A DNA stretch of 64,000 nt, taken from assembly GCF_000972495.1 (NCBI RefSeq), contig NZ_LATM01000001.1, positions 765,241-829,240 of the forward strand, written 5' to 3'. Within the stretch, counting starts at the first letter, position 1; every line of letters begins with the position of its first letter. The notes below the pieces were generated by a model that worked only from the letters and a program-made list of their open reading frames with translations, was not told the DNA's origin and ran no database searches. The stretch is from Hymenobacter terrenus (GTDB lineage Bacteria; Bacteroidota; Bacteroidia; Cytophagales; Hymenobacteraceae). The translations under genes and the position numbers were made by a program. Shown piece by piece: positions 18,207 through 27,327 of this stretch.

Positions 18207-19331
18207 ATGAAATTCATCGTCTCATCCTCCGCCCTGCTCAAGCAGCTGCAAAGCATCAATGGCGTGGTTACAAACAACCCCGTGGTGCCCATTCTGGAGA
18301 ACTTTCTCTTTGAGATTGAGGCCGGTAAGTTAACCATTACGGCCTCCGACCTGGAGACGAGCATGATTACCGAGTTGCCCGTAGAGGCCCGCGATACCGG
18401 CCGCATCGCCGCGCCCGCCCGCATCCTGCTCGATACCCTCAAGAACCTGCCCGACCAGCCCGTGACCTTCACGCTGGATGAGGAAACCTACACCATCGAA
18501 ATCAGCTCGGCTAACGGGCGCTACAAGCTGGCCGGCGAGAACGCCGCCGATTTCCCCCGCGTGCCGGTGGTGAAGGGCTCGGCCCCCATTGAGATGCCGT
18601 CGTCGTCGCTGGCGCGGGCCATCAACAAAACCATTTTCGCGGTGAGCACCGACGAGTTGCGCCCGGCCATGACCGGCATCTTGGTGCAGCTGGCTGACTC
18701 CCAGGTGACCTTCGTGGCGACCGACGGGCACCGCCTGCTGCGCTACCGCCGCCAGGATGTAGGTGCCGGCCAAACCGCCAACCTCATCATCCCGCGCAAA
18801 GCCTTCAACCTGCTGAAAGGCACGCTGCCCTCGGAGGCCACGCCGGTGAAGATTGAGTTCAACCAGAGCAACGCCTATTTTAGCTTCAATCAGATGCGCC
18901 TCGTGTGCCGCCTGATTGACGAGCGCTACCCGGACTACGAAAACGTAATTCCGGTAAGCAACCCCAATAAGCTGGTTATCAACCGCGCCGAGCTGCTCAA
19001 TTCGGTGCGCCGCATCAGCATTTACTCCAACAAAACCACCCACCAGGTGCGCCTACGCCTGACCGGCTCCGAGCTGGTAGTGTCGGCCGAGGACCTGGAT
19101 TTCAGCAACGAAGCCAAGGAAACCCTCACCTGCCAATACGACGGCGAGGATATGGAAATTGGCTTCAACGCCCGCTTCCTGCTCGAAATGCTGTCGAATA
19201 TCGACTCCGACGAGATTACGCTGGAACTAAGCACGCCCAACCGCGCTGGCCTGCTCATGCCCACCACGCCCGACGATAACGAAAGCATCCTGATGCTGGT
19301 GATGCCGGTGATGCTCAACAACTACGTGTAA
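18207..19331 (+). CDS. dnaN: DNA polymerase III beta subunit (sliding clamp)
   Basis: Ring-shaped processivity clamp for the replicative polymerase. The 374-residue length and the three-fold clamp pattern are normal: start MKFIVSSSALLKQLQSI, middle ATDGHRLLRY, end LMLVMPVMLNNYV. It is not beside dnaA; here it lies between gldG and gldC, an arrangement that ties it to the gliding genes only by position. It has its own promoter box and is followed by a long palindromic repeat. Confidence 0.97.
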   Translation: MKFIVSSSALLKQLQSINGVVTNNPVVPILENFLFEIEAGKLTITASDLETSMITELPVEARDTGRIAAPARILLDTLKNLPDQPVTFTLDEETYTIEISSANGRYKLAGENAADFPRVPVVKGSAPIEMPSSSLARAINKTIFAVSTDELRPAMTGILVQLADSQVTFVATDGHRLLRYRRQDVGAGQTANLIIPRKAFNLLKGTLPSEATPVKIEFNQSNAYFSFNQMRLVCRLIDERYPDYENVIPVSNPNKLVINRAELLNSVRRISIYSNKTTHQVRLRLTGSELVVSAEDLDFSNEAKETLTCQYDGEDMEIGFNARFLLEMLSNIDSDEITLELSTPNRAGLLMPTTPDDNESILMLVMPVMLNNYV

Positions 19332-19347
19332 GCGCCTGTCTTTCCAT

Positions 19348-19453
19348 AACGTCATGTCGAGCGCAGCCGAGCCATCTCGCGTGCCACCACTAATCCAATC
19401 GTCAGGATTAGTGGTGGCACGCGAGATGGCTCGGCTGCACTCGACATGACGTT
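19348..19453. repeat. Dispersed palindromic repeat, copy 2 (dnaN-gldC gap)
   Basis: Arms 19348-19396 and 19405-19453 pair over 49 bases with a single mismatch and an 8-base loop. The outer 30 bases belong to the TCATG(T/C)YGAGC family; the inner part is specific to this copy. Confidence 0.9.
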
Positions 19454-19478
19454 CTTTTTATCGAATTGATATTCAACC

Positions 19479-19814
19479 ATGAAAAAATCAGAAATCCGTT
19501 TCAGCATTGCGCTTGACGAAAACAAAGTACCCGAGGCTATCAGTTGGTCGGCTACCGATGCGGGGCCGGACATTCACTTTGCCAAAGCCATCAACATCGC
19601 GCTCTGGGACCGGGAGCAAGTGGGCACCATGAAAATCGACCTCTGGACCAAAGACATGCCAGTTGATGAAATGAAGCGTTTTTGCGTGGACAACATTGGC
19701 TCGATGGCGGAGAACATCGTGACGGCCACCGATGATAAGGAAATGGCGGCCAAGATGCGGGCCCTGTGCAAGGAGCTGTCGGATTACCTGGACAAACAGG
19801 AACAAGAGCGATAA
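19479..19814 (+). CDS. gldC: Gliding motility protein GldC
   Basis: Small 111-residue cytoplasmic protein matching the GldC family: start MKKSEIRFSIALDENKVPE, middle ALWDREQVGTMKIDLWTKDMP and a charged C-terminus. GldC is associated with GldB and gliding in Flavobacterium; its biochemical role is not established. It follows dnaN, with only the repeat between them, and ends before a strong bidirectional terminator. Confidence 0.9.
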   Translation: MKKSEIRFSIALDENKVPEAISWSATDAGPDIHFAKAINIALWDREQVGTMKIDLWTKDMPVDEMKRFCVDNIGSMAENIVTATDDKEMAAKMRALCKELSDYLDKQEQER

Positions 19815-19849
19815 ATCTCTTTGTATTTGCAGTATCTGCTTCGGCTCCG

Positions 19850-19914
19850 AATAAATATCAATCAAAAAGCCCCGCTGGATATACTCCAGCGGGGCTTTTT
19901 GATTGATATTTATT
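19850..19914. terminator. Bidirectional intrinsic terminator, perfect 30-bp palindrome
   Basis: Bases 19850-19879 and 19885-19914 are exact complements around a 5-base loop. The GC core CCCCGCTGGA is flanked by an A run on one side and a T run on the other, so the stem ends transcription in both directions, serving gldC and the convergent gene on the minus strand. Confidence 0.92.
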
Positions 19915-19952
19915 GTCAATGATTTGCTCGCGGGCTAACGCTATGCCACTGG

Positions 19953-20501
19953 CTAGCGGGCGTTGCGGCCCAGATTACCAGCCGGGCGGTTAGCCGGTTT
20001 GGTGCTGGCGGGAGTAATGGTGGCATCGTTCGCCCGGGCAGGTGCCGGGTTCTGTACTGAATTAGTCAATAAGATGCTGGCCGACTGATTGGCGTAATCC
20101 TTATCGAACTTATAGTACGTGGCCCGTGAGCCGAAATAACTAGTGTACTGGTCGTTGCTGAGTACGGCTTGTAACTCCTGGTCGCGCTCCTTGCAAATGC
20201 CGTTGCACTGCTCATCGATAAGCTGCGGGTTGCCAGCATTTTTGCGCTCGATGGCCGCCATCTTAGCAACTTTATCGGCATTGATGGCCCGGAGCTTGGT
20301 GGCCTGGTAGTTATTGAGGCGAAGGTCGCGCACCATCTGGTCGCTGAGGTGGTCGGCGCGGGCTTGTACGGGGTTGAGGCGGGGAGTGGGCTGAGTTTTA
20401 TCCTGCACCTCTACAGTAGAGGTGCGGGGAGCTTGCTGAGCGGAGGCGGCACCGGCTAGCAGCGTCAGCATAATGAAGGCAAAGGCTGTTTTCGTAGTCA
20501 T
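19953..20501 (-). CDS. Secreted hypothetical protein, possibly Spy/CpxP-like
   Basis: A 182-residue protein with signal peptide (about 1-21, LLAGAASAQ). The mature part is helical and charged, with LSDQMVRDLRLNNYQATKLRAIN followed by ELQAVLSNDQYTSYF; this layout resembles the LTXXQ helices of Spy/CpxP-type periplasmic proteins but the motif is not exact. Two Cys (QCNGIC) lie in the middle. C-terminus is Pro/Ala/Asn-rich. ATG 20501 gives the signal peptide; an upstream ATG adds eight residues. Confidence 0.6.
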   Translation of the reverse strand: MTTKTAFAFIMLTLLAGAASAQQAPRTSTVEVQDKTQPTPRLNPVQARADHLSDQMVRDLRLNNYQATKLRAINADKVAKMAAIERKNAGNPQLIDEQCNGICKERDQELQAVLSNDQYTSYFGSRATYYKFDKDYANQSASILLTNSVQNPAPARANDATITPASTKPANRPAGNLGRNAR

Positions 20502-20632
20502 TGTCGTACGGGTTCGGTAACACACTTACGCAAGGACCGAGCCAGTAGAAAGTGGCTCAGTGTGGGGGTTAAACGCAATAACTGCGGTTGCGGTTCGGTC
20601 TTAACCACTACACAAAGCGCCTCGCTAATATG

Positions 20633-21172
20633 CTACCATTTATTTTTCCACATCATCGACTCGACTGGTTTATCGGTCCGGTCGTTGTATTTGGCGCTCT
20701 GCTTACGGTTGTAAAGCGTGGCTACGTCGCCCTGCACGGTGAAATAAATCAGCTGACCAATAGGCATGTAGCGGTACACCCGCACGGGCATAGATACACT
20801 GATTTCCAGAGTCCAATGATTGCAAAAGCCCACATCGCCCTTCCCCGCCGTGGCGTGGATGTCGATGCCCAAGCGGCCCACGCTGCTCTTGCCTTCGAGA
20901 AAGGGGACGGTGGCATGGGTTTCGGTATACTCCTGCGTTACGCCCAGATAAAGCTTGCCGGGTTGCAGCACAAACCCTTCCGTTTCGGGGATTTCAAACG
21001 TGTCGATTTCATTATGCTGGCGGGCATCCAATACGTCATTGCGGTAGGTGGCGAGGTATTGGCCGAGGTGGACGTCGTAAGAATTAGTACCCAGGCAGCT
21101 GCGGTCGTAGGGCTGAATCACGATGGTACCTTTCTCGATTTCCGCGAGGATTTGCTGGTCGGTTAAAATCAT
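20633..21172 (-). CDS. dcd: dCTP deaminase
   Basis: Converts dCTP to dUTP for thymidylate synthesis. The 179-residue protein carries the family motif EGKSSVGRLGIDIHATAG, in which the Glu and Arg/Ser residues form the active site, followed by GDVGFCNHWTLEIS. Length and ending are typical. It is in the same direction as the 21231 membrane protein and hemL. Confidence 0.93.
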   Translation of the reverse strand: MILTDQQILAEIEKGTIVIQPYDRSCLGTNSYDVHLGQYLATYRNDVLDARQHNEIDTFEIPETEGFVLQPGKLYLGVTQEYTETHATVPFLEGKSSVGRLGIDIHATAGKGDVGFCNHWTLEISVSMPVRVYRYMPIGQLIYFTVQGDVATLYNRKQSAKYNDRTDKPVESMMWKNKW

Positions 21173-21230
21173 TGAGCTGGTGGGGCTGAATATTGAATGC
21201 TGAATTATTCGGCAGGTGCAAATTCAGTCG

Positions 21231-22112
21231 TTAATCGTCGTTGCGCCGCGAGGTGTCGGCCGGGTCAAAGTCATCCTCGTCCTCATCGTAGCTATCCTCC
21301 TGCAGGCCGGGCGAGCGGGTGGGCCGCAGGCGGCTGGCAAAACTGCGGGACTCGGGTTCGGGCTCCGGGTCAGCAGCCAGGTTGTTGATACGGCGGCTCA
21401 GATCAGGCAAAGCACTGGTAATGATATAAAAAAGCATTAGCACGCTGGTCAGGCTCAGCAGCAGCGTGAGATAGTCGAGCCAGTCGTGGTGGGGCGCGGG
21501 GCTGGCCGCGGTGGGCTGGGTGGTGAGGGGCCTCTCGTCACTGTCAGAAGCAGCCGCGGCAGGCGCCTCGTCGTGGGTGGTTAGCGGGGCGGTAACGGGC
21601 GCTTCAGGCTCGGCGTCGGCATCGGCGGGGGGCACGGCGGCTACGTCTTCAGGCGCACCAGAGTCATTAAACTGGGCCTTGGCTTGCTGGATGAGGCGCT
21701 GCTCGGCGCGAATAAGGGAGACCCGCTCGTCGCGGGGCAGGTTGTGAATGAAGAACTCAAAGTTCTTATCCAGCAAAATAGAATTGAGCTGTTTTTCAAA
21801 CTCTGCCAGCGTGTTGGGGCCGTTGCCGTAGCGGTTTTTATAGCGCTCAGCAATGCTGTTATAATTCATAAACAGCTGCTTGAGCGCGGCATTATTCCCG
21901 AAGCCGTCGAAGTCCCGGCGGGCGGCGGCGGTGCGAAGCGTGAGGGGAAACTTGCCGCGGGTAAACGACTTATCGTACACCGTTTCCATGGTGCGGAAGT
22001 TCAGCTCGTCAACCGTCTTATCGAAGAGGCGTTTGTTGGCTTGGGCGGGTGTTTCGGCGTGGGCCAGCGCCGTGAAGAGCAGGAATAAGCTTAGCAGGCG
22101 GATTTTCAACAT
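21231..22112 (-). CDS. Exported hypothetical protein with one C-terminal transmembrane segment
   Basis: A 293-residue protein not assigned to a known family. Signal peptide about 1-19 (FTALAHAE), a helical region to about 150, a low-complexity Ala/Pro/Glu linker, one transmembrane segment (about 215-235, LTLLLSLTSVLMLFYIITSAL) and an acidic cytoplasmic tail rich in Asp/Glu. It lies between hemL and dcd, all on the minus strand, separated from hemL by an inverted repeat. Confidence 0.65.
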   Translation of the reverse strand: MLKIRLLSLFLLFTALAHAETPAQANKRLFDKTVDELNFRTMETVYDKSFTRGKFPLTLRTAAARRDFDGFGNNAALKQLFMNYNSIAERYKNRYGNGPNTLAEFEKQLNSILLDKNFEFFIHNLPRDERVSLIRAEQRLIQQAKAQFNDSGAPEDVAAVPPADADAEPEAPVTAPLTTHDEAPAAAASDSDERPLTTQPTAASPAPHHDWLDYLTLLLSLTSVLMLFYIITSALPDLSRRINNLAADPEPEPESRSFASRLRPTRSPGLQEDSYDEDEDDFDPADTSRRNDD

Positions 22113-22142
22113 TGGGCAAAGGTATAGCGCAAGGTTTCGCGA

Positions 22143-22232
22143 AGTTTAAAAATAAAGTTTCGCAATGCTTACCAGTTGGGGTTGGCACGTCCTCCCATGC
22201 TGCTCGCCTTTGCGAAACTTTATTTTTAAACT
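22143..22232. repeat. Perfect 23-bp inverted repeat between hemL and the exported protein
   Basis: Bases 22143-22165 and 22210-22232 are exact complements with the core TTTAAAAATAAAGTTTCGC, separated by 44 bases. No long T run follows, so it may be a repeat element rather than a terminator. Confidence 0.85.
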
Positions 22233-22237
22233 CCGCA

Positions 22238-23539
22238 CTACTTTGTGCTGTGTGCCTCTATCAACGATTCGCGGCAGGCCTTTAGATACATTTCCACCAA
22301 CTCGTCGGTGATGGCCGTCGATACGAATAAGGCCTCGAATTGCGAAGGCGCCAGATAGATACCGCGGTTCAGCATGGCGTGGAAGTAACGGCCAAAAGCG
22401 GCGGTATCGCACTTCTTGGCGTCTTCCAGGTTATTCACCGGCTCACGGGTGAAAAACAGGCTGAACATAGAGCCAACGCGGTTCACGGTGTAATTGAGGC
22501 CAAGCTCGACGGCAATCTCGCGGGTGCCATCGGCGAGACGGGCGCTGCTGACTTCGAGGGTCGTGTACAGCTCGGGGTGCTCATGCAGGTAACGGAGCTG
22601 AGCCATACCGGCGGCGGTGGCCATCGGGTTGCCGGAGAGCGTGCCAGCCTGATATACCTTGCCGGCGGGCGCCACGCAATTCATAATGTCTTCGCGGCCA
22701 CCGTAAGCCCCCACGGGTAGGCCGCCCCCGATGATTTTGCCCAGCGTCGTCAGATCGGGCTTGATGCCGTAGAGTTGCTGGGCGCCGCCGGGCGTGAGGC
22801 GGAAACCGGTCATCACCTCATCAAAAATGAGCACGATACCGTGCTCGGTACACAGGTCACGCAACGCTGGCAGGAAGCCTTCGGTGGGGGCTACCAGGCC
22901 CATATTGCCTACCACAGGCTCCAGAATAAGGGCCGCTACCTGGCCAGGATTGGCCGCAATGAGAGCCTCAACGGCCGGTAAGTCGTTGTAGGGAGCCGTG
23001 AGGGTGTCCTGGGCTACACCATGCGTCACGCCGGCCGAGTCGGGCTCGCCGGCGGTGAGGGCGCCGCTGCCGGCAGCAATCAGAAAGGCGTCGCCGTGGC
23101 CATGGTAGCAGCCTTCAAACTTGATGATTTTGGCGCGGCCCGTATAGCCACGCGCCGCCCGGATGGCCGACATGCAGGCCTCGGTACCGGAGTTTACCAA
23201 GCGGACTTTTTCGATACTGGGCACCATTTCTCGAATCAGCTCGGCCATCTCGACCTCGCGCTGGGTGGGCGCGCCGAAGCTGAGCGAGTGCGGCAGCGCC
23301 TGCGCCACGGCGTCGAGCACGATTTGTGGGGCGTGGCCGAGAATCATCGGTCCCCAGGAGTTGATGAAGTCGACGTAGCGGTTGCCGTCTACATCGATGA
23401 GCCAGGCGCCGTGGGCGCTTTGCATAAACACCGGCGAGCCGCCCACCGAGCGAAAGGCCCGCACCGGCGAGTTGACGCCACCCGGAATCAGGGTTTTGGC
23501 ACGGTCGAAGAGAGTGGTGGAAGTGGTGAGGTTAAGCAT
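22238..23539 (-). CDS. hemL: Glutamate-1-semialdehyde 2,1-aminomutase
   Basis: PLP enzyme that makes 5-aminolevulinate from glutamate-1-semialdehyde in the C5 haem pathway. The 433-residue protein has GGVNSPVRAF at the start, NSGTEACMSAIRAARG, FDEVMTGFR and the PLP Lys region TTLGKIIGGGLPVGAYGG. Domain order and length are normal. No other haem gene is in the window. Confidence 0.95.
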   Translation of the reverse strand: MLNLTTSTTLFDRAKTLIPGGVNSPVRAFRSVGGSPVFMQSAHGAWLIDVDGNRYVDFINSWGPMILGHAPQIVLDAVAQALPHSLSFGAPTQREVEMAELIREMVPSIEKVRLVNSGTEACMSAIRAARGYTGRAKIIKFEGCYHGHGDAFLIAAGSGALTAGEPDSAGVTHGVAQDTLTAPYNDLPAVEALIAANPGQVAALILEPVVGNMGLVAPTEGFLPALRDLCTEHGIVLIFDEVMTGFRLTPGGAQQLYGIKPDLTTLGKIIGGGLPVGAYGGREDIMNCVAPAGKVYQAGTLSGNPMATAAGMAQLRYLHEHPELYTTLEVSSARLADGTREIAVELGLNYTVNRVGSMFSLFFTREPVNNLEDAKKCDTAAFGRYFHAMLNRGIYLAPSQFEALFVSTAITDELVEMYLKACRESLIEAHSTK

Positions 23540-23623
23540 TGGAGCGCGCAGCCATTGCTACGTAAATCGTGGAAAATTGAGTGGATGAGGCTGGGCTGAA
23601 CGCGCCACGGAGGCGGCGCGCCA

Positions 23624-25363
23624 CTACCGCAACACTTGCAGCTCCAGATTAGTGAGCTTGACGATGGGCACGACTTGATTATCGTGGGCTCCGCCGACGT
23701 AGCTCTGGCCGTCGAAAATAGCGCCGGGCACCAGGGGGGCGCTGGCTAAGCTGGTCTGAAACGCCGGCCCATACTGGAACAGCGCCGTTCCGAAATACAG
23801 CATCATCTCGAACCCCTGACTGGCAAATAACGACGGGGGCAGACGCTGGCGCTGCAAATACAGCTGCCGAAACCGGCGAAAGCCCGGCGCCTGGTCATTG
23901 TAGTACTTTGGATGCATAAAATACAGGTTAGGGGTGCTCAGCTGGCCAACATCCAGGCGGGGATTATCGAGCCAGGAGCCGGGGCAGAGCAGTGGCAGGC
24001 GTGCGGCAGCAGGCTGCTGCCACTGGTTGAGCGTGTAAGGGCCGATGCGGCGGTTGTCGGACACGACGACTACGTGGCTGGTATTGGCGAAGTCGAGACC
24101 GGCGAAAGCCGTGCCCAGGCTCTCGTCTACTTCGGGGTTGAAACGGCGCAAGAGACTGATTTTACCACCCTGGGCTTCGTAAGCGGCCTTGTAGGCGTTG
24201 GCAAAAGCGGCATTATCTTTCGTGTCTTCGTGCAGCAAAATGCCGGGCCGGCCAGCGCCAAATGCATTGAGCGCAAACTGCGCGGCTATCCGGCCCTGCG
24301 TGGTCGTGCTAGGCGCAAACAGATAGTGCCAGGGGTTGTCGAGCACTAGGCTGGCGTCCTGCGATAGGGGGTTGACACACACAATCTGATGGTCGCGGGC
24401 GTAACGGGCCAGCAGGCGAGCCCCGGATTTGTACACTGGGCCGATGAGCAAATCCATGCCCGCCAGCTCGGGCTGAGCCAGCACTTGCTTCAGCGTCAGA
24501 GTATCGGTGCCGGTGTCGTAGGCGAAGAGCTGGATTGGGCGGCCGGCGCGCTGCAGGCTGTCCTGGGCCAAGCGCAGGCCGGCGTAGAGGTCGGTTACGA
24601 ACTGGTTTTTGCGCTGGGTTTGCCAACTCGGGTCGTTCAGCTCGAAGGGCAGTAGCACGGCTACGTTGTAGCTGTTTTTCTTGGTCACGATGACGCGGTC
24701 GCGCGGGGTGTAGCGGGCGCGGTCGAGGCCGAATTTGGTGATAAGCTCATCAAGCTGCGGGCGGTCGGCCTCGGTGTAGGCCCCGCCCGCCACGAGGTGC
24801 TCGGCATAGGCCTGAGCTACTGTGGCGTCATTGGGGTAGCGCCGGAGCAGGCGCTGCCAAGTGGTGCGGTTGTTTATGCGAGGCAGGTAGCTGGCCTTCA
24901 TGGCCTCGCGCTCGGGCCCCAACTTGCCAGCGGGCAACTGCGCCAGGGTTTTGAGGGCGGTGTCGTAATCTTCCTGTTCAAACGACACTTGACCTTGGAG
25001 AAACAGGGCATCGGGCAGGTTAGGGTAGGTTGGGTATTCGGTGCGGAGCAGGTTGAGCAGCTGCTCGGCCTCGGGCCACTGCTTGAGGCGGGAGGCGGCT
25101 ATGGCACTCAGGTAGGCAGCATCGGCGGCGCGGACGAAGCGAGCGGCGGGCTGGGCTAATGGTTCCAGCTCTCGCAGGGCAGCGGCGTAGTGGCCTTGGT
25201 CGAGTTGGGCTTTGCCGCCACGATAACGCACGTCCGAGCTTTGGGCGGTGGCCGGCACAGCACTGGCGGCACTCCATAACAGCGCCAATATGAAGGGCCA
25301 GTAACCTCTTTGCCGGGAATGCCCCAGCACCCGCGCAAGCCGTGAGCCTAAAAATTTCATCAT
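23624..25363 (-). CDS. TPR plus periplasmic-binding-fold protein, LpoA/penicillin-binding protein activator-like
   Basis: A 579-residue exported protein. After a signal peptide (about 1-40) come TPR-like helices (about 45-200, YRGGKAQLDQGHYAAALREL, ADAAYLSAIAASRLKQW), then a type I periplasmic-binding fold starting near residue 232 (NVAVLLPFEL) with LLIGPVYKSGARLLARYA and VVVVSDNRR. This two-part layout is that of LpoA-type activators of penicillin-binding proteins, though a Leu/Ile/Val-binding role is equally compatible. No lipobox Cys is visible, unlike LpoA. The start could also be the second Met. Confidence 0.75.
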   Translation of the reverse strand: MMKFLGSRLARVLGHSRQRGYWPFILALLWSAASAVPATAQSSDVRYRGGKAQLDQGHYAAALRELEPLAQPAARFVRAADAAYLSAIAASRLKQWPEAEQLLNLLRTEYPTYPNLPDALFLQGQVSFEQEDYDTALKTLAQLPAGKLGPEREAMKASYLPRINNRTTWQRLLRRYPNDATVAQAYAEHLVAGGAYTEADRPQLDELITKFGLDRARYTPRDRVIVTKKNSYNVAVLLPFELNDPSWQTQRKNQFVTDLYAGLRLAQDSLQRAGRPIQLFAYDTGTDTLTLKQVLAQPELAGMDLLIGPVYKSGARLLARYARDHQIVCVNPLSQDASLVLDNPWHYLFAPSTTTQGRIAAQFALNAFGAGRPGILLHEDTKDNAAFANAYKAAYEAQGGKISLLRRFNPEVDESLGTAFAGLDFANTSHVVVVSDNRRIGPYTLNQWQQPAAARLPLLCPGSWLDNPRLDVGQLSTPNLYFMHPKYYNDQAPGFRRFRQLYLQRQRLPPSLFASQGFEMMLYFGTALFQYGPAFQTSLASAPLVPGAIFDGQSYVGGAHDNQVVPIVKLTNLELQVLR

Positions 25364-25494
25364 GCGAAAAACGAGAAAGCCGCCAAGTGCGGCGATACCG
25401 GGACAAAGGTACGAGTGATAAGAGGTAGGAAGACGCGGAAAAGAATAAAGCTATTTTTTTTGATAGTAAAACTTTCAAATTGGAAAGTCGTTAC

Positions 25495-25502
25495 TACATT
25501 TG
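25495..25502 (+). promoter_or_regulatory. Bacteroidota -7 box upstream of icd
   Basis: TACATTTG fits TAnnTTTG and lies 48 bases before the icd ATG; the preceding 50 bases are AT-rich. The same octamer precedes the dGTPase gene. Confidence 0.5.
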
Positions 25503-25550
25503 CCTCGAAATACAACTGTTCATCCCTCCCCACTCTCATCTTGTTGCTTT

Positions 25551-27071
25551 ATGGAAACCCTACTCTCCCCCGCGCCAACTCCCGCCGTTGCGGGTGCGGC
25601 GGCTCCTGTCACCGTAGCCATGGGCGACGGCATCGGGCCGGAAATTATGACCCAAGTGCTCCGCATTCTGGACGCGGCTGGGGCCCGGCTAGCCCCCGAC
25701 TTTATCGAGGTTGGGGAGCAGCAGTACCGCGCCGGCCACAGCTCGGGCATTGCGCCGGAAGCCTGGGACTCGCTGCGGCGCACTGGCGTGTTGCTGAAAG
25801 CTCCCATCACTACGCCGCTGGGTGGCGGGTACAAGAGCCTGAACGTAACCTTGCGCAAAACCCTGGGCCTTTATGCCAACGTGCGGCCCAACCGCTCGCT
25901 GCACCCGGCCGTGGCCACGCGCTTCCCCACGCTGGACGTGGTCATCATTCGGGAGAATGAGGAAGACCTGTACGCCGGTATCGAGCACCAGCAAACGCCC
26001 GACGTGGTGCAGTGCCTCAAGCTGGTGTCGAGGCCGGGCTGCGAGAAAATCGTGCGCTATGCCTTCGAGTACTGCCGGCAGCACGGCCGCCGCAAGGTGA
26101 CGTGCATGACCAAAGACAACATCATGAAGCTGACCGACGGGCTGTTTCACCGGGTGTTTATGGAGATTGGGCGCGAGTACCCGGAGATTGAGCAGGAGCA
26201 CCAGATTATCGACATCGGCGCGGCCCGGCTGGCCGACACGCCCGAGCGCTACGACGTGGTGCTGACGCTGAACCTGTACGGCGATATTATTTCGGATATA
26301 GTGGCCCAGATTGCTGGCTCGGTAGGGCTGGCCGGTTCGGCTAATATCGGTGAGGGTGGGGCCTTGTTTGAAGCCATCCATGGCTCGGCGCCCGACATCG
26401 CGGGTGGAGACATTGCTAACCCCTCGGGCCTGCTGCAAGCGGCGCTGCTCATGCTGCGCCACCTGGGGCAGTCGGAAGTGGCTCAGGTGGTGGAAAACGC
26501 CTGGCTGCGCACTCTCGAAGATGGTCTGCACACGGCCGACATCTACCGCGCCGACGCCAGCCGCGAGCGGGTGGGCACCACCGCCTTTGCCGATGCCGTG
26601 ATTGCCCGCCTGGGCCAGCAGCCTGCGCAGCTGGGCATTGCCCGCCCGGCGCCCGCCCCTACCCAAACTACCCCGCGCCCCTCGCTGCCCCTGGTACCCC
26701 GCGTGCGCCCGCAACAGGAGCTGGTGGGCACCGATGTATTTGTACTGGCCCACGATGCCGTGCCCGACGAGCTAGGCCAGCAGCTGCGGGCCCTGGCGGA
26801 GCCGGCACTGCACTTAAAAATTATTACCAACCGGGGGGTGAAGGTGTTTCCGCAGGGCCACTCTGAAACGTTCTGCACCGACCACTGGCGCTGCCGCTTC
26901 GTTTCGGCCCAGGCCGTGGCGGGGTCCGAGCCTTACTACGCACCCGTGACTTATCCGCAAGTGCTGGCGCTGCTGAGCCGGCTCACGGCGGCGGGCCTGA
27001 CCGTTATTAAGACCGAAAACCTGTACCTATTCGATGGGCAGCGCGGCTTCTCGTTGGGGCAGGGAGAATAA
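25551..27071 (+). CDS. icd: NADP-type isocitrate dehydrogenase, Thermus-like with C-terminal domain
   Basis: TCA-cycle enzyme converting isocitrate to 2-oxoglutarate. The 506-residue protein has VAMGDGIGPEI near the start, NVRPNRSLHP, IIRENEEDLYAGIEH and the catalytic GDIISDIVAQIAGSVGLAGSANIG. A Pro-rich linker (about 380-395) leads to an extra C-terminal domain with ITNRGVKVFPQG and FCTDHWRCRF, which matches the long Thermus/Rickettsia-type enzyme and not the E. coli type. The ATG at 25551 follows a promoter box; an upstream in-frame start would use unrelated leader sequence. Confidence 0.92.
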   Translation: METLLSPAPTPAVAGAAAPVTVAMGDGIGPEIMTQVLRILDAAGARLAPDFIEVGEQQYRAGHSSGIAPEAWDSLRRTGVLLKAPITTPLGGGYKSLNVTLRKTLGLYANVRPNRSLHPAVATRFPTLDVVIIRENEEDLYAGIEHQQTPDVVQCLKLVSRPGCEKIVRYAFEYCRQHGRRKVTCMTKDNIMKLTDGLFHRVFMEIGREYPEIEQEHQIIDIGAARLADTPERYDVVLTLNLYGDIISDIVAQIAGSVGLAGSANIGEGGALFEAIHGSAPDIAGGDIANPSGLLQAALLMLRHLGQSEVAQVVENAWLRTLEDGLHTADIYRADASRERVGTTAFADAVIARLGQQPAQLGIARPAPAPTQTTPRPSLPLVPRVRPQQELVGTDVFVLAHDAVPDELGQQLRALAEPALHLKIITNRGVKVFPQGHSETFCTDHWRCRFVSAQAVAGSEPYYAPVTYPQVLALLSRLTAAGLTVIKTENLYLFDGQRGFSLGQGE

Positions 27072-27186
27072 GGACGAGGTTGCCGTGCCCTCTCGCGCTT
27101 TATAAAGCTGTGTCAGTTAGGCAGCATACCGTAGAGTCACCTCATCTGGCGCCTCCTCGTTCGTGCCGTTTGCCGGTCACGGTCGT

Positions 27187-27238
27187 CGCTGGAACGAGGT
27201 AGAGATGCCAAGGGTGGTGTCTCCACCTCGTTCCAGCG
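27187..27238. repeat. Inverted repeat upstream of the TetR gene
   Basis: A perfect 14-bp stem CGCTGGAACGAGGT/ACCTCGTTCCAGCG (27187-27200 with 27225-27238) lies in the 256-bp gap between icd and the regulator. No T run follows. It could be a dispersed repeat or an operator. Confidence 0.6.
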
Positions 27239-27327
27239 GCTGGCTAGCTCAAGCGGCTCCTAGCTGGAAACGCAACTGCTTTCACCACGCGTCAATCAAA
27301 TCAGTCATTAAAACCACACTTAGATAC

